From Candidatus Calescibacterium sp. (GTDB lineage Bacteria; DRYD01), in contig JANXBF010000011.1 of assembly GCA_025057615.1 (NCBI GenBank), positions 1 through 39,321 of the forward strand: a DNA stretch of 39,321 bases, given 5' to 3'. A program made the position numbers and the translations under genes. Below the pieces are notes generated by a model. It made no database searches. It saw nothing but the letters and a program-made list of their open reading frames with translations, and was not told where the DNA came from. Positions 9,135-16,949 of this stretch are shown here, one piece after another. Within the stretch, counting starts at the first letter, position 1, and every line of letters starts with the position of its first letter.

Positions 9135-9897
9135 AAAACAATCCTACCATAAAGCCAGGTTTTCTATAGGTATCCCTTAAATCCAAGTAATTATATTCTA
9201 TCATAAATCCCCTGTTACTTGATAACCACGTTCTATAACTTACTTGATAAAATTTAAAATCCTTATCAAAAATGAATGGTAAAGAATAAAAATTCGCTAA
9301 ATAAGATTGATTACCATAGCTATAATTTAAATATAGCCAAGATTTTTTCTCGGCACCCAAGCCCAAACTAAACAAATCACTTGAAGGATTAGTACCCCCA
9401 GGATTTATATTGCTATTGAGCCTCTTATAAGAAAAAACACCAGATCTAAAATAGTAATTTATTCCATACGAAAAAGTAAAATCCTCATAACCATTATGGT
9501 AACTTATATATGTAGTACCCAAACTAAATACCAGATTCTTTTCTTTACCTGTCTTATAATTAAACTCATTATCTAACCTGAACTTGGGCAAATAATCACT
9601 TTTTGTCCCAAAAGAAACAGCAGAATAAGTGTAAAGATCTTTAGTCCAATCCTTATACATACCCAAACTAAATAAAGAGGACTTTTTTTCTCTATATCTA
9701 TCATTGAAATAGTATTCAAAAAAATTAGTCTGATTATCATTTATCTTCTTAAAATATCTAATCCCATATGTTTTATAAGTACCATAATTGTCAATTGGAT
9801 CAAAATAATCGTAATAATAAAAACATTCAAATCTACTATAAGAAAAACAAAAAGAAGAAATGAAAATCACTAACAACAAAAAATGAGACAAATTCAT
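9124..9897 (-). CDS. YaiO-like outer-membrane beta-barrel protein
   Basis: 257 aa. A hydrophobic leader (about 1-20, ending near FCFSYS) looks like a Sec signal peptide. The rest is a series of short amphipathic strands rich in Tyr and Phe, alternating with polar turns, and ends in an aromatic residue (..LFYEY), as outer-membrane barrels do. Length and strand pattern match the YaiO family, whose E. coli member is about the same size and sits beside a glycosyltransferase gene. An export or anchoring role for the polysaccharide is inferred from context. No Shine-Dalgarno site is obvious; the gene follows the ClpB-like gene by 9 bp. Confidence 0.6.
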   Translation of the reverse strand: MNLSHFLLLVIFISSFCFSYSRFECFYYYDYFDPIDNYGTYKTYGIRYFKKINDNQTNFFEYYFNDRYREKKSSLFSLGMYKDWTKDLYTYSAVSFGTKSDYLPKFRLDNEFNYKTGKEKNLVFSLGTTYISYHNGYEDFTFSYGINYYFRSGVFSYKRLNSNINPGGTNPSSDLFSLGLGAEKKSWLYLNYSYGNQSYLANFYSLPFIFDKDFKFYQVSYRTWLSSNRGFMIEYNYLDLRDTYRKPGFMVGLFYEY

Positions 9898-9906
9898 AAG
9901 TTATAA

Positions 9907-11856
9907 TTAATTTTTTTCAAACATCAATATCTTTCCTCTTAATTCCCAACCCAAATCATCTTGTAAAATATCTTCAATTTCCACAGTTTCATTTTCTTTG
10001 GGATTAAGCTTAAAAAGTAGAGTAGATAGTGGATTTACAAAGGCCTCCTCTATTTTATTCCCTATTCCCCTACCTCCCATACTCAAATCTTTTGTACAAT
10101 AATCAAGTAAAAACTTATAAACGTTTTCAGAAATATCTATTTTCACTTTTTTGGAATCATATATCCTCATTTTGACATTATTTATCATTTTTTCAAATAT
10201 CAATTTTGCAGATTCTGGCCTAATAAAATCGAAAACTATTATGTTCTCCCCTATTCTATTCAATATCTCTGGTCTGTTTATTCTAAATTTGAAATAATCA
10301 TGAATGAAATTCTTTATCTCAATTTCAACTTTATCGTATGGCATATCAGGAGAAACCCTTATAATCTTATTACCATGAACATCCATATCATATACCCCCA
10401 AATTGGAAGTAAAAATGATAATGCACTCGTTGAAATAAACAGTTTCTCCCCTACCAGAAGTCAACCTACCTTCATCCAATATTTGTAAAAAAATATCCAT
10501 TATTCTTGGATGAGCTTTCTCTATCTCATCAAACAAAACAATTGAAAATGGATTCTGTTTTATTGCGTTTGTTAACTGTCCACCTGCATCATAACCCACA
10601 TAACCAGGAGGGGCACCTATCAACCTTTGATCAGTGTGCTCTTTAGAATATTCAGACATATCGAATCTTATGTAACTACTCTGATTTCCGAAAACTAACT
10701 CTGTAATGGCTTTAGCTAACTCTGTTTTACCAACTCCAGTAGGTCCAGCAAAAAACATAATACCTTTAGGTTTAGAACTACTGACACCAAACTGAGAACC
10801 AGAGATATCAAAAAAAGATCTCCTTATAATTTCGCAGGCTCTCCTTATCGCTTTGTCCTGCCCCTTAACCTTCCTCTTCAATATTTCCTCAGCATTAGCT
10901 ATATCATTCCAATTCAAATTTGACCATGGATTATCTTTGACACCAACTTTATACCTCCTTATAGCCTCATTTATATCAAGTATGGAAATGTTCTCCCTTT
11001 TAGCTAAGGAAACTATCCCAACTATTTCAGAACCAAACATCTTATGAGTATTATCAATAAAAAGATCTATTATTTCCTCCTTTTTCGATGAATCATCTTT
11101 TATTTTCTCATAATCGTTTATCCTGGGTAATAGAGTCTCTATTATATTCCTCCTAATTACATTATCTGGCCTTGGAATACTAATAACTTTCACCTTATGA
11201 TTATCAAGAGAATACCACGCTGGTAAATCAGTCTCCTTGTCAACCAGGATAAAAACAACGTTAAATTTAGGCTGTTTCATATCATTAGATGGAGCTATCT
11301 TAGGTAAAGCATTTTGAGACAACCTGAACATTTTATACAAAAATTCATCTATATCCCTTTCTGCTATTTCTCTTAACCTACTCGCAAAATTAATAATAAC
11401 TGAAACATGTAATTCATTAGTATTCACCATATTTTCTATCGCTTCATAAGCTCTGGATAGAATAGCAGGCACGAAACCGTCCTTATTCGGATTATCCTTG
11501 ACAAACTTCTTGAAATTATCCATACTCCCCTTAATAAGTTTGAAACCAAAAATGGGCTCAAATGAAACAATCATATCATATCTCTCATATTCAGTAAAAA
11601 GAATACCTATGAAATCTATTAACTTTACTATAAGAACTTCCTTATCTTGTAAAGTTTCATTCTCATTATTAATCTGATTAGATAAATGATTACCAGACAA
11701 ATCATTATTATTTGTGATATTAGATGTATTATTCAAAAAACTTTTGTAATTTACTTCTATTGGATAAATATCATAAATATTCCCCTCAAGTATGAACTGG
11801 GATTTAATAGAGCTGAACCTCAATATTTCCTTTGCCCATTTGGAAAGCTCAAACAT
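9907..11856 (-). CDS. ClpB/ClpA-like AAA+ ATPase with degenerate first ATPase domain
   Basis: 649 aa from the ATG at 11856, which has GGAGG 8 nt upstream; an ATG at 11895 would overlap comF. The C-terminal half is a complete ClpB D2-type module: Walker A GPTGVGKT at 371-378, pore loop GYVG at 418-421, Walker B FDEIE at 442-446, sensor 1 FTSN, an NRIGE arginine-finger region and a GGRGIGN sensor 2. The N-terminal half (80-290) has the outline of an AAA domain (ILVDKETDLPAW and IPRPD segments) but no P-loop and no acidic Walker B. It begins with an unusual ILEGNIYDIYP motif and an Asn-rich linker at about 42-67. There is no ClpP-binding tripeptide that I can recognise. It is probably a protein-remodelling ATPase with one working ring; the target is unknown. 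Confidence 0.75.
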   Translation of the reverse strand: MFELSKWAKEILRFSSIKSQFILEGNIYDIYPIEVNYKSFLNNTSNITNNNDLSGNHLSNQINNENETLQDKEVLIVKLIDFIGILFTEYERYDMIVSFEPIFGFKLIKGSMDNFKKFVKDNPNKDGFVPAILSRAYEAIENMVNTNELHVSVIINFASRLREIAERDIDEFLYKMFRLSQNALPKIAPSNDMKQPKFNVVFILVDKETDLPAWYSLDNHKVKVISIPRPDNVIRRNIIETLLPRINDYEKIKDDSSKKEEIIDLFIDNTHKMFGSEIVGIVSLAKRENISILDINEAIRRYKVGVKDNPWSNLNWNDIANAEEILKRKVKGQDKAIRRACEIIRRSFFDISGSQFGVSSSKPKGIMFFAGPTGVGKTELAKAITELVFGNQSSYIRFDMSEYSKEHTDQRLIGAPPGYVGYDAGGQLTNAIKQNPFSIVLFDEIEKAHPRIMDIFLQILDEGRLTSGRGETVYFNECIIIFTSNLGVYDMDVHGNKIIRVSPDMPYDKVEIEIKNFIHDYFKFRINRPEILNRIGENIIVFDFIRPESAKLIFEKMINNVKMRIYDSKKVKIDISENVYKFLLDYCTKDLSMGGRGIGNKIEEAFVNPLSTLLFKLNPKENETVEIEDILQDDLGWELRGKILMFEKN

Positions 11857-11870
11857 AACATAATCCTCCT

Positions 11871-12545
11871 TTATGCTTTCGCCAAAACCATACAATTAAT
11901 CAAAATATTTTTATTTAAAGTTCTAATCATTCTACAAACTTCATTCAAACTTGAACCCGTTGTACATATATCATCAAAAACAACGACTTTTTTAACATTT
12001 GCTAAATTGATTCCATTTTTCAGAACAAATTTGTTCTTTGCATTCTCTATCCTTGATTTCTTATCTTTTATTAAATGTTGCAAAACCAAGTTTTTAGGAT
12101 TAATACTGACCACCTCTTTAAAAACTATGTTAAACTGATTTGCCAAAAATAAGGTAATCAAAAAATTATTCAATTTATTATGATTGGGCACAAAAGTTAT
12201 AATATCAATATCTCTCAAAATATCATCACCTACTACATCCATGATAAGCATGACAATATGATTTATCAGATCTATCCTGTTTTCAAATTTGTATAGCCTT
12301 ATAAAATCATATAATTCATCATAAAGAAATAGGAAGTAGAGATTGCTAAAATGAACTTCCTTTAAACTTTTTTGAAAGACATATCCAGGTAGAACTTTTA
12401 GACTAATTCTTTTTCTTATTGTATCTAAACAAGTATAACATAGAGAATCCATTGAAAAAGAATTGCAAAAAACGCATACACTGTCAAAAAAAATAAATTT
12501 GTATGCACTTATATAAATTCTCAAAAGAGAGGTAATTAGACTCAT
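11871..12545 (-). CDS. comF: ComF family phosphoribosyltransferase-like protein
   Basis: 224 aa. An N-terminal zinc-ribbon has Cys at 24, 27, 36 and 39, and the C-terminal type I phosphoribosyltransferase fold shows the PRPP loop VVVFDDICTTGSSL near the C-terminus (about 188-201). ComF proteins support DNA uptake during natural transformation in several bacteria and stay cytoplasmic. With recJ, radA and the retraction motor pilT on the same strand, the set is compatible with transformation, although each also has other roles. The start overlaps the deoC stop by 4 nt (ATGA), indicating coupling. Confidence 0.85.
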   Translation of the reverse strand: MSLITSLLRIYISAYKFIFFDSVCVFCNSFSMDSLCYTCLDTIRKRISLKVLPGYVFQKSLKEVHFSNLYFLFLYDELYDFIRLYKFENRIDLINHIVMLIMDVVGDDILRDIDIITFVPNHNKLNNFLITLFLANQFNIVFKEVVSINPKNLVLQHLIKDKKSRIENAKNKFVLKNGINLANVKKVVVFDDICTTGSSLNEVCRMIRTLNKNILINCMVLAKA

Positions 12546-13444
12546 CCCAATGAAAAATATTCCTCAGCTTGATAGGCTCCCGTTAACTCTTTCTTGTACT
12601 GCATCAGAACATCATTTATAAGACTACTTGCCCCTATTCTATAGTACTCAGGAGTCATAAAATAATCTCCCAATGTTTCATTTAAAACAACAGTATACCT
12701 TATAGCATCTTTTGAGGTTTTTATTCCTCCGGCAGGCTTTATACCAATCTTTTTACCAGTGTAATAGTAAAAATCTTTTATAGCATATAACATAACCAAA
12801 AAAGATTGTAACGTAGCTGCAGGATTAACCTTACCTGTGGAGGTTTTTATAAAGTCAGCTCCTGCAAACATTGCTAATAGACTTGCTAACCTTATGTGTT
12901 CATAAGTAGGAAGCTCACCAGTTTCAAGTATAACTTTCAAATGAGCTCCAAATTTATGACAAATCTCTTTTGCCTTATTTATTTCATCATAAACAGCCCA
13001 ATATCTACCCTCTAAAAAATCTCGCCGATTAATAACCATGTCAACTTCATCTGCACCCTCTTCCAAAGCGTAAATAATTTCTCTCTGTTTTATACTCCAA
13101 TCAACCTGACCACTTGGAAAATAAGTCGCGACAGTAGCAACTTTAACATTATTTTCACCAATACGCATGAGCAAACTTTTGGCTTCTCTAACCAATGAAG
13201 GATACAAACACACAGCTGCAACAGAAGGAACACCTTCAAATGGTTTAACAGCTTTATAAACTAAATGTTCAACTTTACCAAATGTATCCTTACCTTCCAA
13301 GGTTGTTAAATCCATACAAGAGATAATAAATCTCAAAACCCATAGCTTGGATTCTTTCTTTATACTCCTCCTAGACAGAGATTCAACTCTTTCATTCAAC
13401 ATCTTTGTATCTATCGGTAAATAAAATTCTTTTAATATTTTCAT
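12542..13444 (-). CDS. deoC: Deoxyribose-phosphate aldolase
   Basis: 300 aa from the ATG at 13444, chosen because GGGGG lies 6-7 nt upstream; an ATG at 13456 would include that site. The TIM-barrel carries the Schiff-base lysine in DFIKTSTGK (about residue 200) and the second lysine in GIKPAGGIK (about 236). CMDLTTLEGKDT near the N-terminus is the substrate-pocket motif of the longer DeoC subfamily. It splits 2-deoxyribose-5-phosphate into glyceraldehyde-3-phosphate and acetaldehyde in deoxynucleoside salvage. It follows radA directly and overlaps comF by 4 nt, so DNA salvage, recombination and uptake genes are co-transcribed. Confidence 0.93.
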   Translation of the reverse strand: MKILKEFYLPIDTKMLNERVESLSRRSIKKESKLWVLRFIISCMDLTTLEGKDTFGKVEHLVYKAVKPFEGVPSVAAVCLYPSLVREAKSLLMRIGENNVKVATVATYFPSGQVDWSIKQREIIYALEEGADEVDMVINRRDFLEGRYWAVYDEINKAKEICHKFGAHLKVILETGELPTYEHIRLASLLAMFAGADFIKTSTGKVNPAATLQSFLVMLYAIKDFYYYTGKKIGIKPAGGIKTSKDAIRYTVVLNETLGDYFMTPEYYRIGASSLINDVLMQYKKELTGAYQAEEYFSLG

Positions 13445-13446
13445 GA

Positions 13447-14787
13447 TTACCCCCATAATTTAATTAAGTCCTTCAAACTCTCTACTTTATAAAATTCAAT
13501 ATTTTCTATCAACTCCTTTAAATCCTGATATTCTGATACAATTTGATCGCGAGAAAAATTTGAATATATCCTCTGAATTGAAAACTTTGAAGCTTCTAAT
13601 AAACATTGCCTAAATTTACCCTTTGAAATAAACTCTATACTTGAATATAAATTCAAATTCCCAATAAAAATAGATCTTTCAACAGGAAAAACAAGATAAG
13701 ATGAAATTATTGACACAGCTATAGAAAAATCCAATACATTAGAAAAGACCCTCAAAGCACCAATTACAGACATTATAATATCATACTTATACAAATCAAA
13801 TTTTAAGAATTTCTCAATTATTGAAACAATAACCATTATTTTTATGTTATCTATTCCCCAAATTATTCTTCTTGGTTTTTCTGAATAAGATTTATTAACG
13901 AGAGCCTGTATTTCAATAGGAATAAACCTACTACCCTCAGGAAGCAAAGCGAAAACAGAACCAGGATTCCTGCCAACATTTTCAAATTGGATATAGTTGT
14001 TCTCCCTCAATCCTTGGTCGGTCATTACAAATACTCCTACCTCATCAGTACTACCGTACCTATTTTTCGAAACCCTTATAACTCTGTAATCATCTCTGCT
14101 TTCAAAAAGCAAAACTACATCAACCATATGCTCCAAAAACTTGGGACCAGCTATATAACCAGTCTTGGTAACATGAGCCAAAATAATAAAAGTTTTTCCA
14201 TACAATTTACAAAATTCCACTATTTTATCAATACAACTTTTAACCTGCGAAATAGACCCCACAGGAGTAGACAAATCTGAAGATCTAATAGCCTGAATAG
14301 AATCAACAAATATAACATCAAATTCCTTGGAAGCTTCCAAAATATAAGAAATGTTAGAATTATCAAACAAAAACAAGTTCTCGGGATAATTACTGAACAA
14401 CCTATCAAACCTTACTTTCAAATTACCATAGTTCTCCTCAGCACAAACATAAAGAACTTTTCGGGATCTAGATATGTTATATGCAACTTGTAAAGATAAA
14501 GTGGACTTACCTATACCTGGATTACCCGCTAACAAAACAATTGTATTTTTGTACACTCCGCCACCTAAACATCTATTCAATTCAGAAAAACCGGTATCAA
14601 ATACCTCAAAAGAAGACCTACTTATCTCTGTTATTTTCAGAGGTTTAACTTCACAAAATTTTTCATTGAGATTGTTAACAGAATTCAAAACCAATGTGTC
14701 CCAAGCTTGGCAATTGGGACACCTACCTAACCAATATTTAGATAAGTAACCACAATCAGAACATATATATTCGATGGACTTCTTCAT
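13447..14787 (-). CDS. radA: DNA repair protein RadA (Sms)
   Basis: 446 aa, normal length. It has the N-terminal zinc finger (Cys 9, 12, 23, 26), Walker A GNPGIGKST at 88-96, a RecA-like core with IFVDSIQ, and KNRYG at 241-245, a form of the family's KNRFG signature. The Lon-protease-like C-terminal domain (about 280-440) is present but rather divergent. RadA is a hexameric helicase that extends recombination D-loops and acts in repair and transformation. It starts 2 bp after khpB, in the middle of the long minus-strand operon. Confidence 0.93.
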   Translation of the reverse strand: MKKSIEYICSDCGYLSKYWLGRCPNCQAWDTLVLNSVNNLNEKFCEVKPLKITEISRSSFEVFDTGFSELNRCLGGGVYKNTIVLLAGNPGIGKSTLSLQVAYNISRSRKVLYVCAEENYGNLKVRFDRLFSNYPENLFLFDNSNISYILEASKEFDVIFVDSIQAIRSSDLSTPVGSISQVKSCIDKIVEFCKLYGKTFIILAHVTKTGYIAGPKFLEHMVDVVLLFESRDDYRVIRVSKNRYGSTDEVGVFVMTDQGLRENNYIQFENVGRNPGSVFALLPEGSRFIPIEIQALVNKSYSEKPRRIIWGIDNIKIMVIVSIIEKFLKFDLYKYDIIMSVIGALRVFSNVLDFSIAVSIISSYLVFPVERSIFIGNLNLYSSIEFISKGKFRQCLLEASKFSIQRIYSNFSRDQIVSEYQDLKELIENIEFYKVESLKDLIKLWG

Positions 14788-14789
14788 TC

Positions 14790-15482
14790 CTAACTGAATA
14801 CCGTTTCAGAAGTATCCAATAAAGGAGCTATAACAACAGATTTATAAGGATTCTCACCTACAGAATAAGTGGTAACATACTGATTATCTTTTAGTGATAA
14901 ATGAATTATTCTTCTTTCGAAGGCCAACATTGGAGGTAAAGTTATTGGTTCTTTTTTTTGTTGAACAAGTTTTGCAGTCTTTAAAGCAAGATCTATCAAT
15001 TGCTTCTTTCGTCTTTCTCTATAATTATCACTATCTATTATCACATAATTTCTCTGATCCTTAGGTAAATTTTTATTGATAATGAAATTTATATAATTTT
15101 GTATTGAATTTAAGGTATTCCCATGTTTTCCTATGAGTAATCCTTTATCCTGTCCATCTATTTCTATTACATAATCACCGGCAATGAAGTTAATTTTTAA
15201 TTCTACTTTTGCCTGTAAAAGATTAACTATATCCTGAACAATTTTAAATGATTTTTGAACATAGTCAGGTATCTCTTGTTTTTCAGAAGTATTCTCTTGG
15301 ACTTGATTTTTAAGCTTTACTCTTATAAATACTTGCCCAGTTTGCTTTTCTTTCAATATATCTAAGATGCTACTGGGTTTATCCGAAATTTTTTCAATTA
15401 TTACATCATCAATTTTTACATTAAGGGTACTTAGGGCTTTATTAACAGCTTCTTCGTATGTTTTTCCTGAGAATTCCAACAT
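14790..15482 (-). CDS. khpB: RNA-binding protein KhpB (Jag/EloR)
   Basis: 230 aa with the usual three parts: Jag-N domain (1-50, SGKTYEEAVNKAL), a KH domain containing LLIGKHGNTL, and an R3H domain with RRIIHLSL. KhpB binds RNA, and in Gram-positive bacteria it controls cell elongation. The order yidC-khpB is widely conserved near rnpA, but here a TPR gene and lepA precede yidC instead. The start has only a weak GAAG upstream and follows a predicted pseudoknot (15495-15532), so translation may be controlled by RNA structure. Confidence 0.92.
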   Translation of the reverse strand: MLEFSGKTYEEAVNKALSTLNVKIDDVIIEKISDKPSSILDILKEKQTGQVFIRVKLKNQVQENTSEKQEIPDYVQKSFKIVQDIVNLLQAKVELKINFIAGDYVIEIDGQDKGLLIGKHGNTLNSIQNYINFIINKNLPKDQRNYVIIDSDNYRERRKKQLIDLALKTAKLVQQKKEPITLPPMLAFERRIIHLSLKDNQYVTTYSVGENPYKSVVIAPLLDTSETVFS

Positions 15483-15494
15483 AAGTAACTTCAG

Positions 15495-15532
15495 CGGGGT
15501 TTTGTATTCCGCACATACCCCGATAAGCGGAA
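15495..15532 (-). promoter_or_regulatory. H-type pseudoknot motif (copy A) upstream of khpB
   Basis: Read on the minus strand, TTCCGC (15512-15507 paired with 15532-15527) and CGGGGT (15522-15517 paired with 15500-15495) give two interleaved 6-bp stems in the order 1-2-1'-2'. This is an H-type pseudoknot with an A-rich third loop (AATACAAA region). It fills almost the whole yidC-khpB gap and ends 12 nt before the khpB ATG. A second copy with the same arrangement, shared CCGCTT and ATG(T)GCGG sequence and compensatory stem changes lies upstream of mdh. Function is unknown; translational control in cis is inferred. Confidence 0.5.
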
Positions 15533-15534
15533 AT

Positions 15535-16260
15535 TTAACTATTTACTTTTTGAAGATCCACGTTTTTATTTTCTTCAAGCTCCAACTGTTTCAACTTATC
15601 CTTATCAATATCTTCAACCTTTATTAATTTATATATTATCCATCCTGCAATTATTCCTATTACATTAAAAGAAAACCAATAAAGTATGAAGGCAGAAGGA
15701 AAACCATAAAAAAGAATAGCAAACATTCCCAACATTATTAGCTGAATATTCTCGGCGTTCCTTTTCTCTTCAGGAGTATTATAAGTAGAAGGTGTAATCT
15801 TAAAACTAAGATACATTGAAATAACATATAACACGAATAACAATAAATCAGACTTTGCAAGTGATTTTATCCATAGAAAAGATATATTCTGTAAAACGTT
15901 TATCTCATCTTTCACAGCAAAAAAAACAGCAAAAAGTATTGGAATTTGAATAAAACTTAATAACATAGATGTGAAACACCCTTGCAAAGGATTAAATCCC
16001 AAAGTTTTATACAGTTGCATCTGCTTTTCTAGCAGAACCTGAGGCTCCTTTTCATACTTCTTCTGAAGATTTAATAGATATGGTTGTATACTTTTCATTT
16101 TAGTCTGCATTTCATACATTATTTTTGTCTGTTTAACATATAGGGGCAAAATAATTACCTTCGTAACAATACCAAGCAATATAAGTGCTAATCCATAGTC
16201 ATTAGTATAACTGTTAAGATAACTCAATATTTGCTTAAATATATTAACAAAAAAGTCCAT
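15535..16260 (-). CDS. yidC: Membrane protein insertase YidC/Oxa1 (short form)
   Basis: 241 aa with five predicted membrane segments and a basic/acidic C-terminal tail. It lacks the large periplasmic domain normal in proteobacterial YidC, so it is of the short Gram-positive/Oxa1 type. The first conserved segment reads IVTKVIILPLYVKQTK, placing Lys34 where most YidC proteins have the groove arginine. The cytoplasmic coiled-coil loop (about 43-80) and the LSFIQIPILFAVFFA segment are conserved. It inserts membrane proteins with or without SecYEG. GGGAGG lies 7 nt before the start, and the TPR gene ends 2 bp upstream. Confidence 0.93.
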   Translation of the reverse strand: MDFFVNIFKQILSYLNSYTNDYGLALILLGIVTKVIILPLYVKQTKIMYEMQTKMKSIQPYLLNLQKKYEKEPQVLLEKQMQLYKTLGFNPLQGCFTSMLLSFIQIPILFAVFFAVKDEINVLQNISFLWIKSLAKSDLLLFVLYVISMYLSFKITPSTYNTPEEKRNAENIQLIMLGMFAILFYGFPSAFILYWFSFNVIGIIAGWIIYKLIKVEDIDKDKLKQLELEENKNVDLQKVNS

Positions 16261-16262
16261 AT

Positions 16263-16949
16263 CTACCTCCCATATAGCTGATTGACTATTTCATAATATA
16301 AATCTGCCTTAATTTTGATATAATTAAGGCTCTTATTATAATATTCAAGAGCATTTCTATAATCCCTTTGCTCATACAAACATTTAGCTATAAATCTATA
16401 TAAAATTCCAAACTCATTATCTTCAATTTTAGAATACTTTTTTGTTGTAACTGGAGACAGAGCAAGCCTTTCTGCTTCAAAAAAACACTTACCTCCTTCT
16501 TTATAATCTTTGATTTTTTGAGTATAAATCATTCCTGCAGTATAATAAAGTTTCCAATAATCAGGGTTATTCTTTATACCTTCCCTTGCAAAATTCAGTC
16601 CCTCAAAGGGATTATTGAGAAAAAATGCCAATTGATAAGCACCAAAATCATAAGCTTCGACAAAATTGGGATTCAAAACAGTTATAAATCTCGCATAATA
16701 TACTATCTCTGGTACCTGATTGACAGCTACATCACCTGAATAGTGTATATAAAACTCTGTTCTTATCCATAAATAAGAAGCCAAAGTATATCGCACATTA
16801 CCTAAACTGTTCACTATAACCTCATAAAAAGAAATATCAGTTTTATATTGGCTTCTCAGATTCAAATAGTCAACTTTCCAAAGTAGTAATGAAATCAAGA
16901 AACTAACAGCCAATGTTAAAAATATAAAAATATTATAAAGCTTTTTCAT
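16263..16949 (-). CDS. Membrane-anchored TPR protein, unknown function
   Basis: 228 aa. One N-terminal membrane segment (about 5-25) is followed by helical repeats: LNPNFVEAYDFGAYQLAFFL (93-112), NNPDYWKLYYTAGMIYTQKI and the typical TPR YRFIAKCLYEQRDYRNALEYY near the C-terminus. The repeats face the periplasm if the N-terminal positive charges stay inside. It resembles no named TPR protein that I know. Its start overlaps the lepA stop by 4 nt and it is followed at once by yidC, so a link to membrane-protein assembly is possible but unproven. Confidence 0.7.
   Translation of the reverse strand: MKKLYNIFIFLTLAVSFLISLLLWKVDYLNLRSQYKTDISFYEVIVNSLGNVRYTLASYLWIRTEFYIHYSGDVAVNQVPEIVYYARFITVLNPNFVEAYDFGAYQLAFFLNNPFEGLNFAREGIKNNPDYWKLYYTAGMIYTQKIKDYKEGGKCFFEAERLALSPVTTKKYSKIEDNEFGILYRFIAKCLYEQRDYRNALEYYNKSLNYIKIKADLYYEIVNQLYGR

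Noticed and set aside
4251-9897. A standard pel or pga operon
   Set aside because: The processive GT2 with QxxRW is not PelF, and PelD, PelE, PelG, a PgaA-type TPR porin and PgaD are all missing.
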